Shown: positions 26,508 through 39,900 of the stretch, in pieces
How the letters are laid out: every line of letters begins with the position of its first letter
Numbering within the stretch: the stretch's first letter is position 1
Origin: Otis tarda
Lineage: Eukaryota > Chordata > Aves > Otidiformes > Otididae
Assembly: GCA_026413225.1 (NCBI GenBank)
Contig: CM048552.1
Location: forward strand, 138,521,053-138,585,052
DNA length: 64,000 nt
Direction of reading: 5' to 3'
Position numbers and translations under genes: made by a program
Notes under the pieces: generated by a model
Databases searched by the model: none
The model's input: only the letters and a program-made list of their open reading frames with translations
Told to the model about the DNA's origin: nothing

Positions 26508-28875
26508 GTATTGAACTTTTTGCCATGTTCTCTTAAGAAATCAGCCTTCCCTGTCCTCTTTAGACATCTTGTGTTAACGATCAAGATGGTCTAAACGCTT
26601 AATTTGAAAATTCTGTATCATGTGGTGTGTTTATTTTTCAGTTTTAAGGGGATTATACACAATTCTTACAGTTTGCAAAGACACGTAATTTTCTTAAGTG
26701 TCTTAATGGTAGATGGTATTGTATACTGATTATTTTGTATTGTTATTATTTTAATTTGTTTTTTCTTCAACTTCATCAAAATCTTACAATATTTATTCTG
26801 TGTGACTGGGCAGATGCAAAACTTAGTTTTCCTGGTCTCTTGCTAGTGACTGTGGTGACTCTTAAGTGGAGTACTGTCTCTTGGATTGGTTATTGTTTTG
26901 TGTGAGCCTTTTTTTGGCTGGGAGAATCAGTTTCTTGAATATTCACTGAAGGCTACAAATGGTCTGTGATGCTAGTGAACTTCTTTTCTGTTATAAACAT
27001 GAAAAAACAATTAAACATTCCTATGTGAGTGATTATTTCTGAGTCAGGTAAATTAGTAGTTACAATTGTGACCTTTATTTTAGCAGTGCTGCCTAGCTAA
27101 ACAGTTGTTTCCATAACTTTGCTTGTTTTGTCATTCCTAGCTAATAACTAATCCTCAAATGTGCTGTTATGCATCATACATTTTAGTTCCTGTGCTTCAG
27201 GCTGCTTGGTCATTCACATTCTATGTATATTTAATTTTTGTTTGTAAAGTTGTGGGGTTTTTTTTCAGTCAGTTGCTTTGGGCATTTGCAGCTTCTGTTT
27301 ACAAATGGGATGACAGGGAGGTAGTTGTGACTGGTTAAGACACTGAGATCCTGTACTATATATGTAATTATATTGCTCAGGAAACAGCAATATGAGAAAC
27401 TACTGTGCTATTTCTTGTGCATGATGATTAGGAAGACAGTTCCTATCCTGGGAAAGCTATATTGTACTGTATCATAATTCTGCTGTACAGGCTTGTCTCT
27501 TTACATACATTCTCTTGTAGGTTTGCATTGCAAACAGATGAGAGATTGTAGAGTAAACAGAAATGCCACCACCAGCCCCTCCCTCAGTGTATTTTTAATC
27601 ACCATTGATTTTTTTTTTTTTTTCATATATCTGAGAATCTTTTAAATAGAACTCTTAGGTTTATGTTTATTCCTGAATGCTTCTGCATTATCTGTAATGA
27701 GATTGAACAGCCACGGTGTCCTTCTAGTTTCTTCTTGTACTTATCTTTTCTTGGGCTTGTTTTTTCTTGTAGACAGCAGCATACGTATTCCCTTAGCCAA
27801 TTGAAATCTTTATATTTTGAAATTTGCCAGTCATGTAAGATGACAACATTTTTGAAAAGCAGTGGCAGAAGCATTTGCTATGCCCTGTTTACGTCATGTC
27901 TCTACAGTGAGTGAGTGCACTGTCCAGCTGAAATGTATTTGTGCATCTTTTGAGGTTCATTGGCATGTTAAGAAAAAAAATCAACATGATAACTTTTAAT
28001 TAATAGATAATATCTTTAACAGTCAGAGCTTAACATTAAATTAGCTAAGAATATTTGTTCTGAAGTCTTGTGGAAGAGTTCTTTCATACCCTTTCTAAGA
28101 TAACAAAATTTCTGCTGTTTGCTCAGGCAGCTGAAAAAGTGGTCTGTGTCCAGATGTGACTGTGCTTCTATTTCTGGTACTCTAAAAGAAATTGGCAGGG
28201 AATAGTCATACTGTAGACTTAATTAAGTTTCTCTGTATGTCCTGTTGGGAGCTGTTATAACCTTACTGTTCTTTTTGATCAAAAGAGCAGTGATCTTCCA
28301 GATCATCAAAGCAAAAGACATTTTTGAATCATACTTTCTGAAATACACCATTCTAACTTGCAAATCAAGTGTTGCTATGACATATTTGCAAGAATCAAAG
28401 GAAATGGGAAAGTTTTTATATTCTTGTAAAAGTGAGTATCTTGGTTTCCTATTTCTTATTTTTCTCATTTTACAGGACATTCATGTAATGAATGCTTTCT
28501 TATTCTTTTCCTGTTACTCACACATCCCTTTGCAAAGTGAAATGACATTGCTTAACTGCATCTGTCAAGCAGATAGTTCCTTATAGAACCATGATTCTTA
28601 TTCATCTGTATCATCTTTGTAGGTTAAGTGCTTTGTTACAGATTTGTTTTAAGAGGCCTTCAATTCAATGGGCAGAGCCTCCCCATAGCTAGATGCATAG
28701 TGCTGAATGAGGATGTTAATGTTCTGTTGTTTCTTCTCTATAACACTGATTATTTGCAATACTCTACTGAATTTTAATACTCTGAAAAAATGAAAGATCA
28801 TCTGATTGTTTCACCCAGCAACAAGTACGAGCTGTCACTTAGGAGATAAACATTACATGATTTTTCAGGTAACAA

Positions 28876-28972
28876 CTGGACAGAACCCTGAGCAACCCAG
28901 TCTGATCTGATAGCTGACCCCGTTTTGAGCAGAAGGTTGAGCAAGAGACATCCTGAATTATTCTATGATTAT
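28876..28972 (+). mobile_element. Old CR1 LINE 3'-tail fragment
   Basis: A diverged plus-strand CR1 3' end: GGACAGAACCCTGAGCAACC through GATCTGATAGCTGACCCCGT to AATTATTCTATGATTATT. It is more decayed than the other copies here. Confidence 0.75.
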
Positions 28973-30049
28973 TTTTTCTCTCATTATTTACCCACTTTAG
29001 GGTTGTTACATGTATGTGCAAAACCCATTTCTCACTCATGCAGCTAGATGTAACCACTGGATCTGTCATGTGAACCTGAATGTCATCTGCCAATAAACAT
29101 TTGTACTGAAGTATTTTTAAATTTCATTTATATGTGACAAATACGTAATGTAGACCTGGGAACTGAACCTAATTAATAAAAATGTAGTGACTTGATAACA
29201 CAGCTGTTGCTGTTGCTACTTTTGATTTGAAGTTATCTTGGGCAATCTGTAAAACAGTGCTGCATTGCATGGCATACAAGTCCAGTGGATCAAGCACTTC
29301 TTTTAGGATAGGGGAATGAAGGAGGAGTAAGAGCAGTGTGGGACTGAAGTGTTAAAAAATTAACTCTCATCAAAGAGTGAATGCTATGTATCCAGACACT
29401 CAGGAAAACAGTGGTTACTCACAATAACTGATAATTAGATAGGACTAAAGCTCATTTAAGAAAATAAAACTTCTTCATAAAGCCTTGTAAGAGAAGGCAT
29501 GGACATCTGGCTTCAGTCAGTGTGTTTTCAGTAGGTTTTGATCTGAGATTCAAATAATCTCTTCAGGTCACATAACCTCTTTTTCTGTTCTTCTCACTTT
29601 AGAGACAATGTACCAGCTAACTCTTTATACATTGAAGTGTGATTGTCTTCTACATTTGTAGGGATTTTTTTCTTCTCCTTAAAAAAAATCCTTTAATCTA
29701 TAATATCTTGCTGTAACTGTGCTTTAGATACTCATTTTAGTTTTAATCTTTTTTTGATTTGTGAACATATGGATGTTTTCCAGCAGGGAGAGAGAATCTT
29801 TTAGAATGCTTTGTAGATGGGCCTTGTAGAAGGTTTAGAAGATGTATATATACATGTACATAAGCATGCCGATGCTTGTTTTTATTTAAATAAGCTTATT
29901 ACCATACACTTGTGTAAAATAAATATACCGCAGCTTCTTTTTTTTTTTTTTAATCAGCCAGCACTAAGGATCTGAACTTATGCTTCCTGTTTGTGTTTTT
30001 TGTTAGGTGTAAATTCTGACCTTGACACCTCCAGAGTATTTGTATTTTT

Positions 30050-30069
30050 GTGTGTGTGTGTGTGTGTGT
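30050..30069. repeat. (TG)n microsatellite
   Basis: Ten uninterrupted TG units in an intron of PNPLA4. Confidence 0.9.
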
Positions 30070-30618
30070 TTTCATGCATTTAGTGTTTAGTATTTTACTT
30101 TGGTGGTTTTTTTTATTCCTTCTTTTTTTAATAGTAGCAACAATATGTTGTGTGTTTTTTCTTTTCTAAATAAGAAATGACTTTAAGAATCTGTATATTA
30201 TGATTACTAATAATACTAGTAAGCAAATCAGTTCCAAAAGTGAAGGAAAAAAACCTTCACTTAGAGAATTATAGAGAATTATATTGGGTTCAAGGCTATG
30301 TGTGCTTAAGGGGACTATGCTGACACAGTAGCCAGAAGTTTTATAATTAATTTGATTTTTCCTGTAGGTGGCAAATGGTGTTCACTCTCCAACAGCATTC
30401 TTTTTGTCACTTTTGAGTAGCTACTTTTGTTCTGTATTTCTTTGATAAATTAGATGAAAATGTGCAGTTACATTGTGTGTGTGTCTATATATATTTCTTG
30501 ATTGAAAAAGGAATTTATGCTAAGGAATATTTTAGAGTTGTTTTGAATTTTGGAGATGCTAAACTAACTGTTACTTATTTGGTAATCAAAAGTTTTTTCT
30601 GTTCTTAAACAAATTTTT

Positions 30619-30666
30619 ATTATATATATATTTTATATATATACATATATATAAAACATATATATA
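30619..30666. repeat. AT-rich alternating repeat
   Basis: Nearly pure TA/AT alternation with short interruptions, able to form a cruciform, about 90 bp upstream of the first canonical coding exon. Confidence 0.8.
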
Positions 30667-30754
30667 GTATGTGTGCCATGCCAAAAGAATAGATGTATTC
30701 TATAAGGTAAAATTAAGTGATCCATTTTCTGACTGTGAAATTTTATTTCCACAG

Positions 30755-30939
30755 CAAAAATGAAACATATCAATCTGTCATTTGCAGCATGCGGGTTTCT
30801 GGGTATTTACCACTTGGGGGCAGCAGCTGCTTTTTACAGGCATGGTAAGAAGTTACTGAAAATTGTGAAAGCTTTTGCGGGAGCTTCTGCGGGATCACTG
30901 GCCGCCACTGTCTTATTAGCAGTACCAGAAAATATAGAG
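30755..30939 (+). CDS. PNPLA4: PNPLA4 coding exon 1 (residues 1-60)
   Basis: The acceptor TTATTTCCACAG precedes CAAAA and the ATG at 30760; the donor is ATAGAG/GTAAAT. It encodes the first patatin beta strand ([15 protein letters not shown]) and the nucleophile elbow GASAGS with Ser43, ending in phase 0. The ATG has A at -3 and A at +4. There is no stop between the acceptor and the ATG, so the frame can also be entered from exon B. Confidence 0.97.
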
Positions 30940-33900
30940 GTAAATTAATGAACTCATAGGTATAGGACATGATCATTTTCAAAGGATATTTTTGATATAA
31001 TCATCTACCATTAAGGAATTTTAAAATATTTTGGTTCTTGTTTTTCTTGCTTCTTGTGAAGAAATGGGACTCTATTTGTTTTCATTAACAAAATCTGTGA
31101 CTTATAGGCAAAAATGTTTATGAAGCAAGTATTTCTTTATGACAAAAGCCTATCATACAAATTTTGTATTTTTAACTATGTCAATATAAGTTTTATGTGT
31201 GTGAATATTGAATTGCATGCAACCAAATACCAAAATGTATATGCACTTAATCATACATGTGCACTACAGAGTCAATAATTGTTTTCATGGCTGGAGGTGG
31301 GCTTTGTTGAGCAAATGTATTGCGCTATCCTTTCATCCTTTTGTGAAAGGAAGTGAAAATGGTGGACGGACTGTATCTTCATAAGGTCGAAGAACAGCAC
31401 ACACCAGCTCAAATCTATTTTTACTTTTTGTGCTCCAGTAGACAACACAAGAAGTGACTTGCACACTTCCTGTAGACTCAGTACAGCTCATAACTTAACA
31501 GCAGTAGCCCCACTGTATGCCAGGGAGGATTAATCCTTTAGAGCATCCTGCTCTGACATACTGCATACATGTGTGTTTGCTTTTTTTTTTTTTTCTCCAG
31601 AGATGCTGCCCTTATCTCACTATGGATATGGTGTCATGTAGAAGCAGCAAAGTGCTATTTAATGGCTACTGTATTACAGGTTATGTGGGAAAACATTGGC
31701 TTTTCTGTTTTTCCCTGTAGATTAAGGCTGATTTGCCCTCCTGAAGTGCTTGTAGTAACTTTGCCTTAACATACGTAGAGGACTAGGCCTTGCCAAAATG
31801 TTTAATTCCTTTAATATTTTGAGGAATATAATAAACAGCATTATTTTGGGGAAAAAAAAAAGGCTGTTAATTTTTCTTCTAAGTACACTTAGATTTCAAT
31901 CCAGAGAGCATCAGGTAACTTTCTCTGGGCCTTGCTTGTTAGAACTTTCACTGCATTTAATTAAGAAGTAGTCTCAGCCAATATCACACTCTGCCACTGA
32001 TCTTCCTGATTTTTTTTGTTGTTTTTTTCTGCTGTGATATGAACTTAGCTTGCAGTTAGCCATACTTCTGTTGCTTTCAGCAGTAAGTTACTCCCTGGCC
32101 TCTTTCTGCCCCACTACCCCTGAGGTGCATTCTTTCTATGAATTGATATTAGGAAAGTTCCACTCTGCTGTGAAGAGCACTCTAATTGTGTTCTGTTCAG
32201 GTGCTACTCCTTTTCTGTAGCCTCTGACTAGTAGTCCAGTTTCAAATTTGCCTGGTATAATGCGTACCCCTGACTTTCATTTCCTTTATGGTGAGTACAG
32301 CAGCTAGCCTTTTCTTAGCCCAAGGAAGTTTTTCGGCCTGTTCTGGGCTCTGGATATGAGCATTTTTTTCCCAGATTGATCCAACTTACAAAAATCTTTC
32401 TAAGTAAAAATATTACAAGGGTTTTTATTTATGTTTGTGGAGACTAAGCCTACATTACATTGAGTCTGATGGATTTTTCCTTTCAAATATGTCATTTTAA
32501 TGCAAACTGAAGAACATTTAATGAACTTTAGTCATTTTAATTTTTTTTATAATTATTTACGTTTTAGTCATTCTGTTATATTGTTTAAATAGAAAAATGA
32601 GAGATACTTTTGCAGGGGGACTAATTCTTCTTAATTCCCATGGAATTTATGTAAAGGCAGTGTTGTGTACTGATTAGAATTAACTTTTCGTGTCACGATA
32701 ATTATGTTATTACCTTTATTACATTTCTAACTTGAAATATTTTATATCAACAAATATAACACATCAGTTAACTTTTTGTTTTCCTCTTCACAGAAATTAC
32801 TATTTTAGACAAGCTATAATTAGGACTTTGTCCGTCTCCAAGTCTCAGAGCTCTAATACAACCTTTGCTTACTTTGGAGAAAATGTAGCATTGAGGATTT
32901 CTTGTTTTGACTGTTGCTGTTCTAATATGACAGTTTGTACCTTTTTTCAGTTGTATCTTGGATTTTTGTCACTGTTGAAAAGGCATGGGACTTGAGAATT
33001 CTAGGGAGGTTTATAGAGTTATTGATAAGTACCTGTTTATTTCAAAAGTACCTCGATAATGTTTGTTGTCAAATTTTCTTAACTTAATTAATGTAGTTAC
33101 AATTTCTAAATATGTCCTGAGTCACAATTTCAAATTTAGATATATCATTTAACATTTCTAGCACTAACATTATAAACAACTTGTAGCTGTAAGAAGTTGT
33201 CCCTTTTGCAAGCAAGAACTGAGAGTCTAGGTATGGTCTATTCTTAGTACTTGTAGTATGGAAAGTAGTTTTCTGTAATTAACCTAGGTTTGGATTCATC
33301 CACCTCCCTGTTACTCTTAGCTCTCTGATACTTTATTAAAGCATCTTAGATATGAAGATAGTAGTTCTCAGGTGCTTCTATGTAGGGTTTTGTGAGTTTC
33401 TTCTTTGTTAGGAGAGAGAGACAGCTCTTTCCAGCTGATTGACTACAGAAGAAGCCTAACTGCCTAATGTAGAATAAATGGTAATAATTGTAAATTTTTT
33501 AATGCTTATAGACATCTTAAGGTACTTGTGTCTGGTTTTAGTATTGAAGTAGTCTTTAAAATAAAAGATGGCTTTACATTTGAAATATAAATATTTGTTC
33601 TTGTAATGACATGGTTCAGAGAACTGATTATTTAGCAGTGATAATACATGGAAAACTAGCCTTTAACTTTACTTGATTGTTAAAGTGGTATTCTTGTGAG
33701 GGTTTGGTTTGTTGTTTTTTTCTTAAGTTAGGGATCATGTTTTCTTGCAAATAAGGTCTTATAAAAGGATCAACATTTTGTTATGTGTATCTTGTTACAA
33801 ACCAAGCACATATGGGAAAATATGTTAGTCAGATCTTGTAGTTTTCTCTTGATTAAAGCTTTAGCCGCTAGTATGTTTTAGATGCCACGGTTGGAACATC

Positions 33901-36900
33901 CCATACCTAAAACATCATTAATGGTGAATATTTTACTTTGCAGACATGTAAGAAGTTTGCCTATGGATTTGCAGAGGAAGTTAGAAAATTGGACTTTGGT
34001 GCTGTAACGCCTGGTTATGATTTTATGAAAACACTTAGGTACCTATCTTAATGTATTTATAAGATGATTTTTGTGTGAAGCTCTCAAAATGGAGAGTGTA
34101 CATTTTTTTTTTTTTTTTTTAATATACCGTGGGGAGTTTAGCACTCTTTCTTTCACTTCTAAAATATTTGTAAGGTTTTTAAATAATGATGGTGAATAAT
34201 GTTTAGCATTTTCTTTATGCTAGGGAAGGCATAGAGTCTATTCTTCCTTCTGATGCTCATGAGATAGCTGAGAACCGGCTCTATGTGTCAGTCACTAACA
34301 CCAGAAATGGAGAAAATCACTTGGTTTCAAGTTTTGCTTCCAGGGAGGACCTCATTAAGGTAATTAAGTTGAATATTGCTGCTTTAAATAAAAATGTTTT
34401 GAGTTTCTTCAAGGCTTGGGCATATGTTATTAGATGTGCAGTAAGTCACTGTTTTACTCAAGTAATCACTTACGCTATCAGTGGTACTACAACCATAATG
34501 CAAACAATGGAAGCAGAATTTGGTCCTACAGTTTCACAAATTTTGCTAAGATTTATTTTGTGTATGTGTGTTTCCTTCATCTGTTTTTAAAGTACTACCT
34601 TGTAGGCAAAGTCTGTTTAAAAAGTAACAGGGTAACGAACAGTTACAGTAACTGAGAATAAAATAGAGAATCTCCTAATTTTGTAGCTAAGTGTTTTTGC
34701 ATCCTTACTTCACTGATACTATTTATATTATGTTTCAACAACAAAAAAGTAAAGAAAAGGAAATTCCTGTCTTAAAAAGAATCTAACACTTTCTACAAGT
34801 CCTTGTGGGGAATAGATAGAATGTTAAGAGCATATAAACTGTATTTTACCTGTCTCTGGAAAGCATATCTTTTATTGCCCGTCTTCTCTTTTGAATGTCA
34901 CTTTTTAAATTTGGATCAGGATTGTATACATAAGCTGATATGAAATGGTAGGAGGAATTCAGATGCCTGTAATGCAAATGTTCTTTCTCGTAATTGATTG
35001 TATCTTAGTGGAGGACATAATAGGGCAACAAAGCTGGTGAGGGGTCTGGAGCACAAGTCTTATGAGGAGCGGCTGAGAGAGTTGGGATTGTTTAGTCTGG
35101 AGAAGAGGAGGCTCAGGGCAGACCTCATTGCACTCTATAGCTTCCTGAAGGCAGGTTGTGATGAACAGGGGTTTGGCCTCTTCTTCCAGGCAACAAGCAG
35201 GACCCGAGGAAATGGCCACAAGTTGTACCAAAGGAGGTTTAAATTGGACATGAGGAAAAACTTTTTCTCTCAAAGAGTGGTCAGGCACTGGAATGGCCTG
35301 CCCAGGGAGGTGGTGGAGTCGCCGTCCCTGGCAGTGTTCAAGAGGCGGCTTGATGAGAAGCTACAAGACATGGTTTAGTAGCTGTGGCAGCAATGGTAGT
35401 GGGAAGACGGTTGGACTAGATGATCTTATAGGTTCCATCCAACCATGTGATTCTATGATTCTATGATAAGATACAGCAGAATAAAGGAGGAAATAGAATA
35501 AGAAGGTATTCCTTCTTTCCCTGTCATTGTGGATGCTTAGAGTAGATAAGAGGTTCCTTACAGTTAATGCTTTAAGAAGAAAAAAAAAAAAATAAATCAC
35601 ATGTGTTAACAAAATCTCAAAGGATGCATTGGAAGTTTGCCTTTAAAGTATCATTTTAAAAAATCTTACATTCTACACAGTCTATCAGTTCTCAAAATTT
35701 GTAGGACTTATCCATGCAAACATAATTATGCAAAAAGTTTATTTCAAATTATGAAGTGTTATTGCTAGCTATGGTAGCCAGCAGTGACAAGCATGGAGAT
35801 TATTATGTGCAGTGAAGTCTTCTAACCTGAAGACAGCCAGAAGCATCAAGACAGCCTTGGAAATACATACATGTTATTAGTATTTCAGTAGTTCTTTCAT
35901 TGACTTAACTGTTTATGTTCTATTTTTTTGTTCTATATGCTCTCAGCGGAATAGGTTGGAATATCAGTAATAAAATTCAGAATAATTGCTCACTGGCATA
36001 CATTCATATTGTTTGTTCTTCCATTGCGTCTTGTAATACATATTTTTGTGCATGATTTCAGCTAATGCATGTATCATTTATACAACAGTCTGAGTGTTGG
36101 TGGCTGCCCCTGTAGCATGGAGGATAGAGCTTGTTAAGGTTGTATAATCATATTACACTTCTCCTAGACATGATTGACTCTATCCAAGGCATGGATAAAG
36201 ATACTGCTGGGCAGACAGTGTTTTATAACAGCAAAACTCCTGTACCCTCTGCCAGAAATCTCTCAGTTTCTGTATGCAATTGGTTTCAATGCTTAGCAAG
36301 CCATGTGGTTACAAAGTTTTTCATAATGGCTAAACTGAGTATGTGTTGCTACAATTTAAAGCTCTTACTTTCTTTTACTGTTCACAGTGGTTGCAGAAAG
36401 GCAGTTCATAGTCTCCCACTTCTGAAATAGTCTTTATCTATATGAAGACAATCATCATGTACCAGTGCTCTAGACTTGCAGTTCTTAAAGTGGAGGTGAG
36501 GGGAAAGAGAGGTGTGATTTGTATGTTTGTGAGGGAACAGGGCACAGAACGCTATTGTATTTCATTTGAAAAGGTGGGAGCAGTGAATCGGAGTCCACAC
36601 TGGTCTGTTGGTGTTGGGGAAATACTGAAAGTGTTAGTTCTTCAAACTTGTTCTTCCTCACCCCACTCTTGAAGTCAATGTCACTTTATAAGGAGGGCCA
36701 AATGCTTTCTTCAGTCTTCTTGAACAGAATTCACACTTTTCAGAGGTCATCTGGTTGTGACTCTTTTCCTTCACTAAAGCTTTTGTCCCCATTTGTCTTA
36801 GTTTAGAATGTGCCAAAGTGAGATATATGTAGTTGAAGGAGAGAGGAGAAAGGGAGTTGAGCAGGGGAAGAAGCTGATGTTAGGAACTTGGGAACCTCAT

Positions 36901-39900
36901 GGGATGTCACTTTTGGAAACCTGGAGAGGAATGGGTTCAAAAGGGACCTTACACTTTTGTGAGGGGAAGACCTGTCTGGAAGAGAAATAGCCACAATTTC
37001 ACATTTGGAAAATAAGACAAAGCCTTTTATCTGACCTCAGACAAAGCTCTGGTGCTTTAGATCACTAGGAAGAGAAACATGCATGAAAAGAGTTTTTGGA
37101 GTGAAAGCTAAAGCCTTCATATAGAGCCTTAATTAAAACTTGTTAGGGGAGGAGAAGTGTTTAATACTGAAAGTAGCTTAATTTGTTATAAAAATAAATG
37201 CAGTTCCACCAAAAAAAAAACTCAAGCATTTTCTTCCGTAATCTCCATGGACTGTGGGGTTTTTTTTTTTTTTGCACCTGATCAGCTTTCACATAATATA
37301 TACTCCAGTCTGTAGCCTGCTTCTGTTCCCCAGATTTGTCTCTGATGCTGTCATGCAAGCACATGCATGCATATTCGCCACATTTAGTGATATGAAACTT
37401 CCTAACATACTACTTCAGCCATACATCTACCCCTTCTCTCTGAAGTCCTATATACTAATTGCACATATAGATAGCGTGGGCAGATACGTAGGTATAGAGA
37501 TACATACACACTCTCATAGATATTGCTATGAGTGGACAGAAATGTATGTGTCTGTACATGACAGAAGAGGTGTCCTGGTCTTAAAAAAAGAACTGCTGTA
37601 GTCTGCAATGTAGGCTTACAATAGGGAAAATAGTAATTTTTTTAATACTTGAATGTATTAAGTGCAAATCAGTGATATACCTATGTGAATTTTCAGACTA
37701 TTTGTAGTATTTTGGAACATTTGAATGCTTAGAAAATCTGATTTATGAGAAAAGTAAACACTGTATAAATATGCCAGCAGAATGACTTGGTCTGCTTCTT
37801 GTTTGACAGTATTGTATATTGCATTTTTTTTCCAGCATGTGCATATCATGTTTAGTTTCTGCAAAATCATAGATTTAGCTCTACCCACTATGAAGTAAGT
37901 TCATACTCTTTTGAATCACATTAATCAATGAGTTAATTTGTGATATTTTGTTTTGAGAATTGTCACTGTCAAGTCATAAAAAAACCAAACTCTATTGAAT
38001 AATTTTAATCACATTTTAACATACCACAGTAAGAAGACATTTTGAGATTACAATGGTTTTGTATAAAACTAATATATTGACTAATTACTGCTATATTATT
38101 TAATATAGATAAATACGTATGGAAATACGTATTTGTTCGGAATTACTTTGTTTCCTTTTCTTCAGTTTTGTTCTCTGTTCTTTCTGCTTGCTTTTTTTCT
38201 AGGTCCTACTAGCAAGTAGTTTTGTACCAGTATATGCAGGAATTAAGCCAATGGAATATAAAGGAGAGGTAATTTTTCATTAAGTTTAACTACCAACTTT
38301 TGTGTGTGTGTGTAAGAGCATTCTTCATTTAGAAGAGAAGGGGAAGAGAACTGTAGTACTGTATTTTGTAGAATAGTTATTCTTTCTGTTGATACTGTAG
38401 GTTAACACCGTGAAAGATGACATGAATTTGTTCATGTGTTGTTTCAAAAATTGTGGGTGCTGAGACTGAAATGATCTCTAGCATGACTGTTTCCTAGAGA
38501 TAACGTCTAACACCTACCATGAGAAGAAGCTTCTCTTTGTAAAGATGCTTCTCCCAACAGGCTGTGTTACTAACTCTAAGATGTTTTTTGGAATTTAAAG
38601 GACCACCATTGTGCTTTTCTGTTTAATTGGAAGGAATGATAAACAAGGTCTTGGCAGATTAAAACTGCTGGAGTACATGTGTGTGTTTATGTATGTGTTG
38701 TTCATAGAATCATAGAATGGTTAGAGTTGGAAGGGACCTTCAAAGGTCATCTAGTCCAACCCCCCTGCAAGAAGCAGGGACATCCCTGACCAGATCAGGT
38801 TGCTCAGAGCCCCATCCAGCCTGGCCTTGAACACTTCCAGGGATGGGGCATCCACCACCTCTCTGGGCAACCTGTTCCAGTGCTCTACAACTCTCATTGT
38901 AAAAAATTTTTTTCTAATATCTAATCTAAACCTACCTCCTTCTAATTTAAACCCATTACCCCTTGTCCTATCACAACAGGCCCTATCACAACAGCCTCTC
39001 CCCATCTTTCCTGTAGGCCCCCTTGAGGTATTGGAAGACCGCTATCAGGTCTCCCCGGAGCCTCCTCTTCTCCAGGCTGAACAGCCCCAACTCTCTCAGC
39101 CTGTCCTCATAGGAGAGGTGCTCCAGCCCTCTGATCATCTTGGTGGCCCTCCTCTGGACCCTTTCCCACTGGTCCGTGTCCTTCTTGTGTTGGGGACTCC
39201 AGAACTGGACACAGTACTCCAGGTGGGGTCTCACCAGGGCAGAGTAGAGGGGGAGAATCACCTCCCTTGACCTGCTGGCCACGCTCCTCTTGATGCAGCC
39301 CAGGATGCGGTTGGCCTTCTGGGCCATGTTCTCATGTTCTGTTCTCATGTTCTCATCTTCTGTACAGAATTACATGTTTACCAGGTACCTTCAAATCTCT
39401 TACCTCTGGACAAGCATTAAACATTAAACTTTTTTTCTGTAGCACATGGCTGTGAAGTTTTGAGGAGTATACTACTATAAGAAAACCTTTTCACAGTTGC
39501 CTGTACTTCTTTTAGCTTCAAGAACCTTTTTCTTTCTTACATAAATATATTGAGAATAATCTTGACTGTTTGTTTACTCTGTTCCATAATTACTGGAAGC
39601 ATGAAAACAACCGTTTATTTATTTCTGAGAAGTCCTACTACTGTTCACTTTATTTCTTCATACACATCCAAGTGATGCCTTTAGATATATAATATCCTCA
39701 CAGCCACCCTGCCAAAAAACCTCCCCAGAAAACCGTATGCCTTTGTCTTTAGCAAGAGGGAGTTGGATTTCATTATGTCAGAAAGCTAGTTGGGTTTAGA
39801 ATTAAGTATGCAGCAATAAGTATCAGCTAAACTGTTTGAAGAGTTTAAAGCAGTGTTGCCTGACTGCTTGAGTTAAATGGAGACTGCTTGCAGCTTCTTA

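Larger units (their letters stand above)
26508..30754 (+). other. PNPLA4 intron before the canonical start exon
   Basis: 4.2 kb of intronic sequence with an old CR1 fragment (28876-28972), a TG microsatellite and an AT-rich alternating tract. Open frames near 27.6-27.9 and 28.2-28.6 kb lack supported splice sites or family motifs. Confidence 0.7.

Noticed and set aside
28245..28586. A 113-codon plus-strand open frame inside a PNPLA4 intron
   Set aside because: Hydrophobic, AT-driven composition, no family motif and no paired splice sites.
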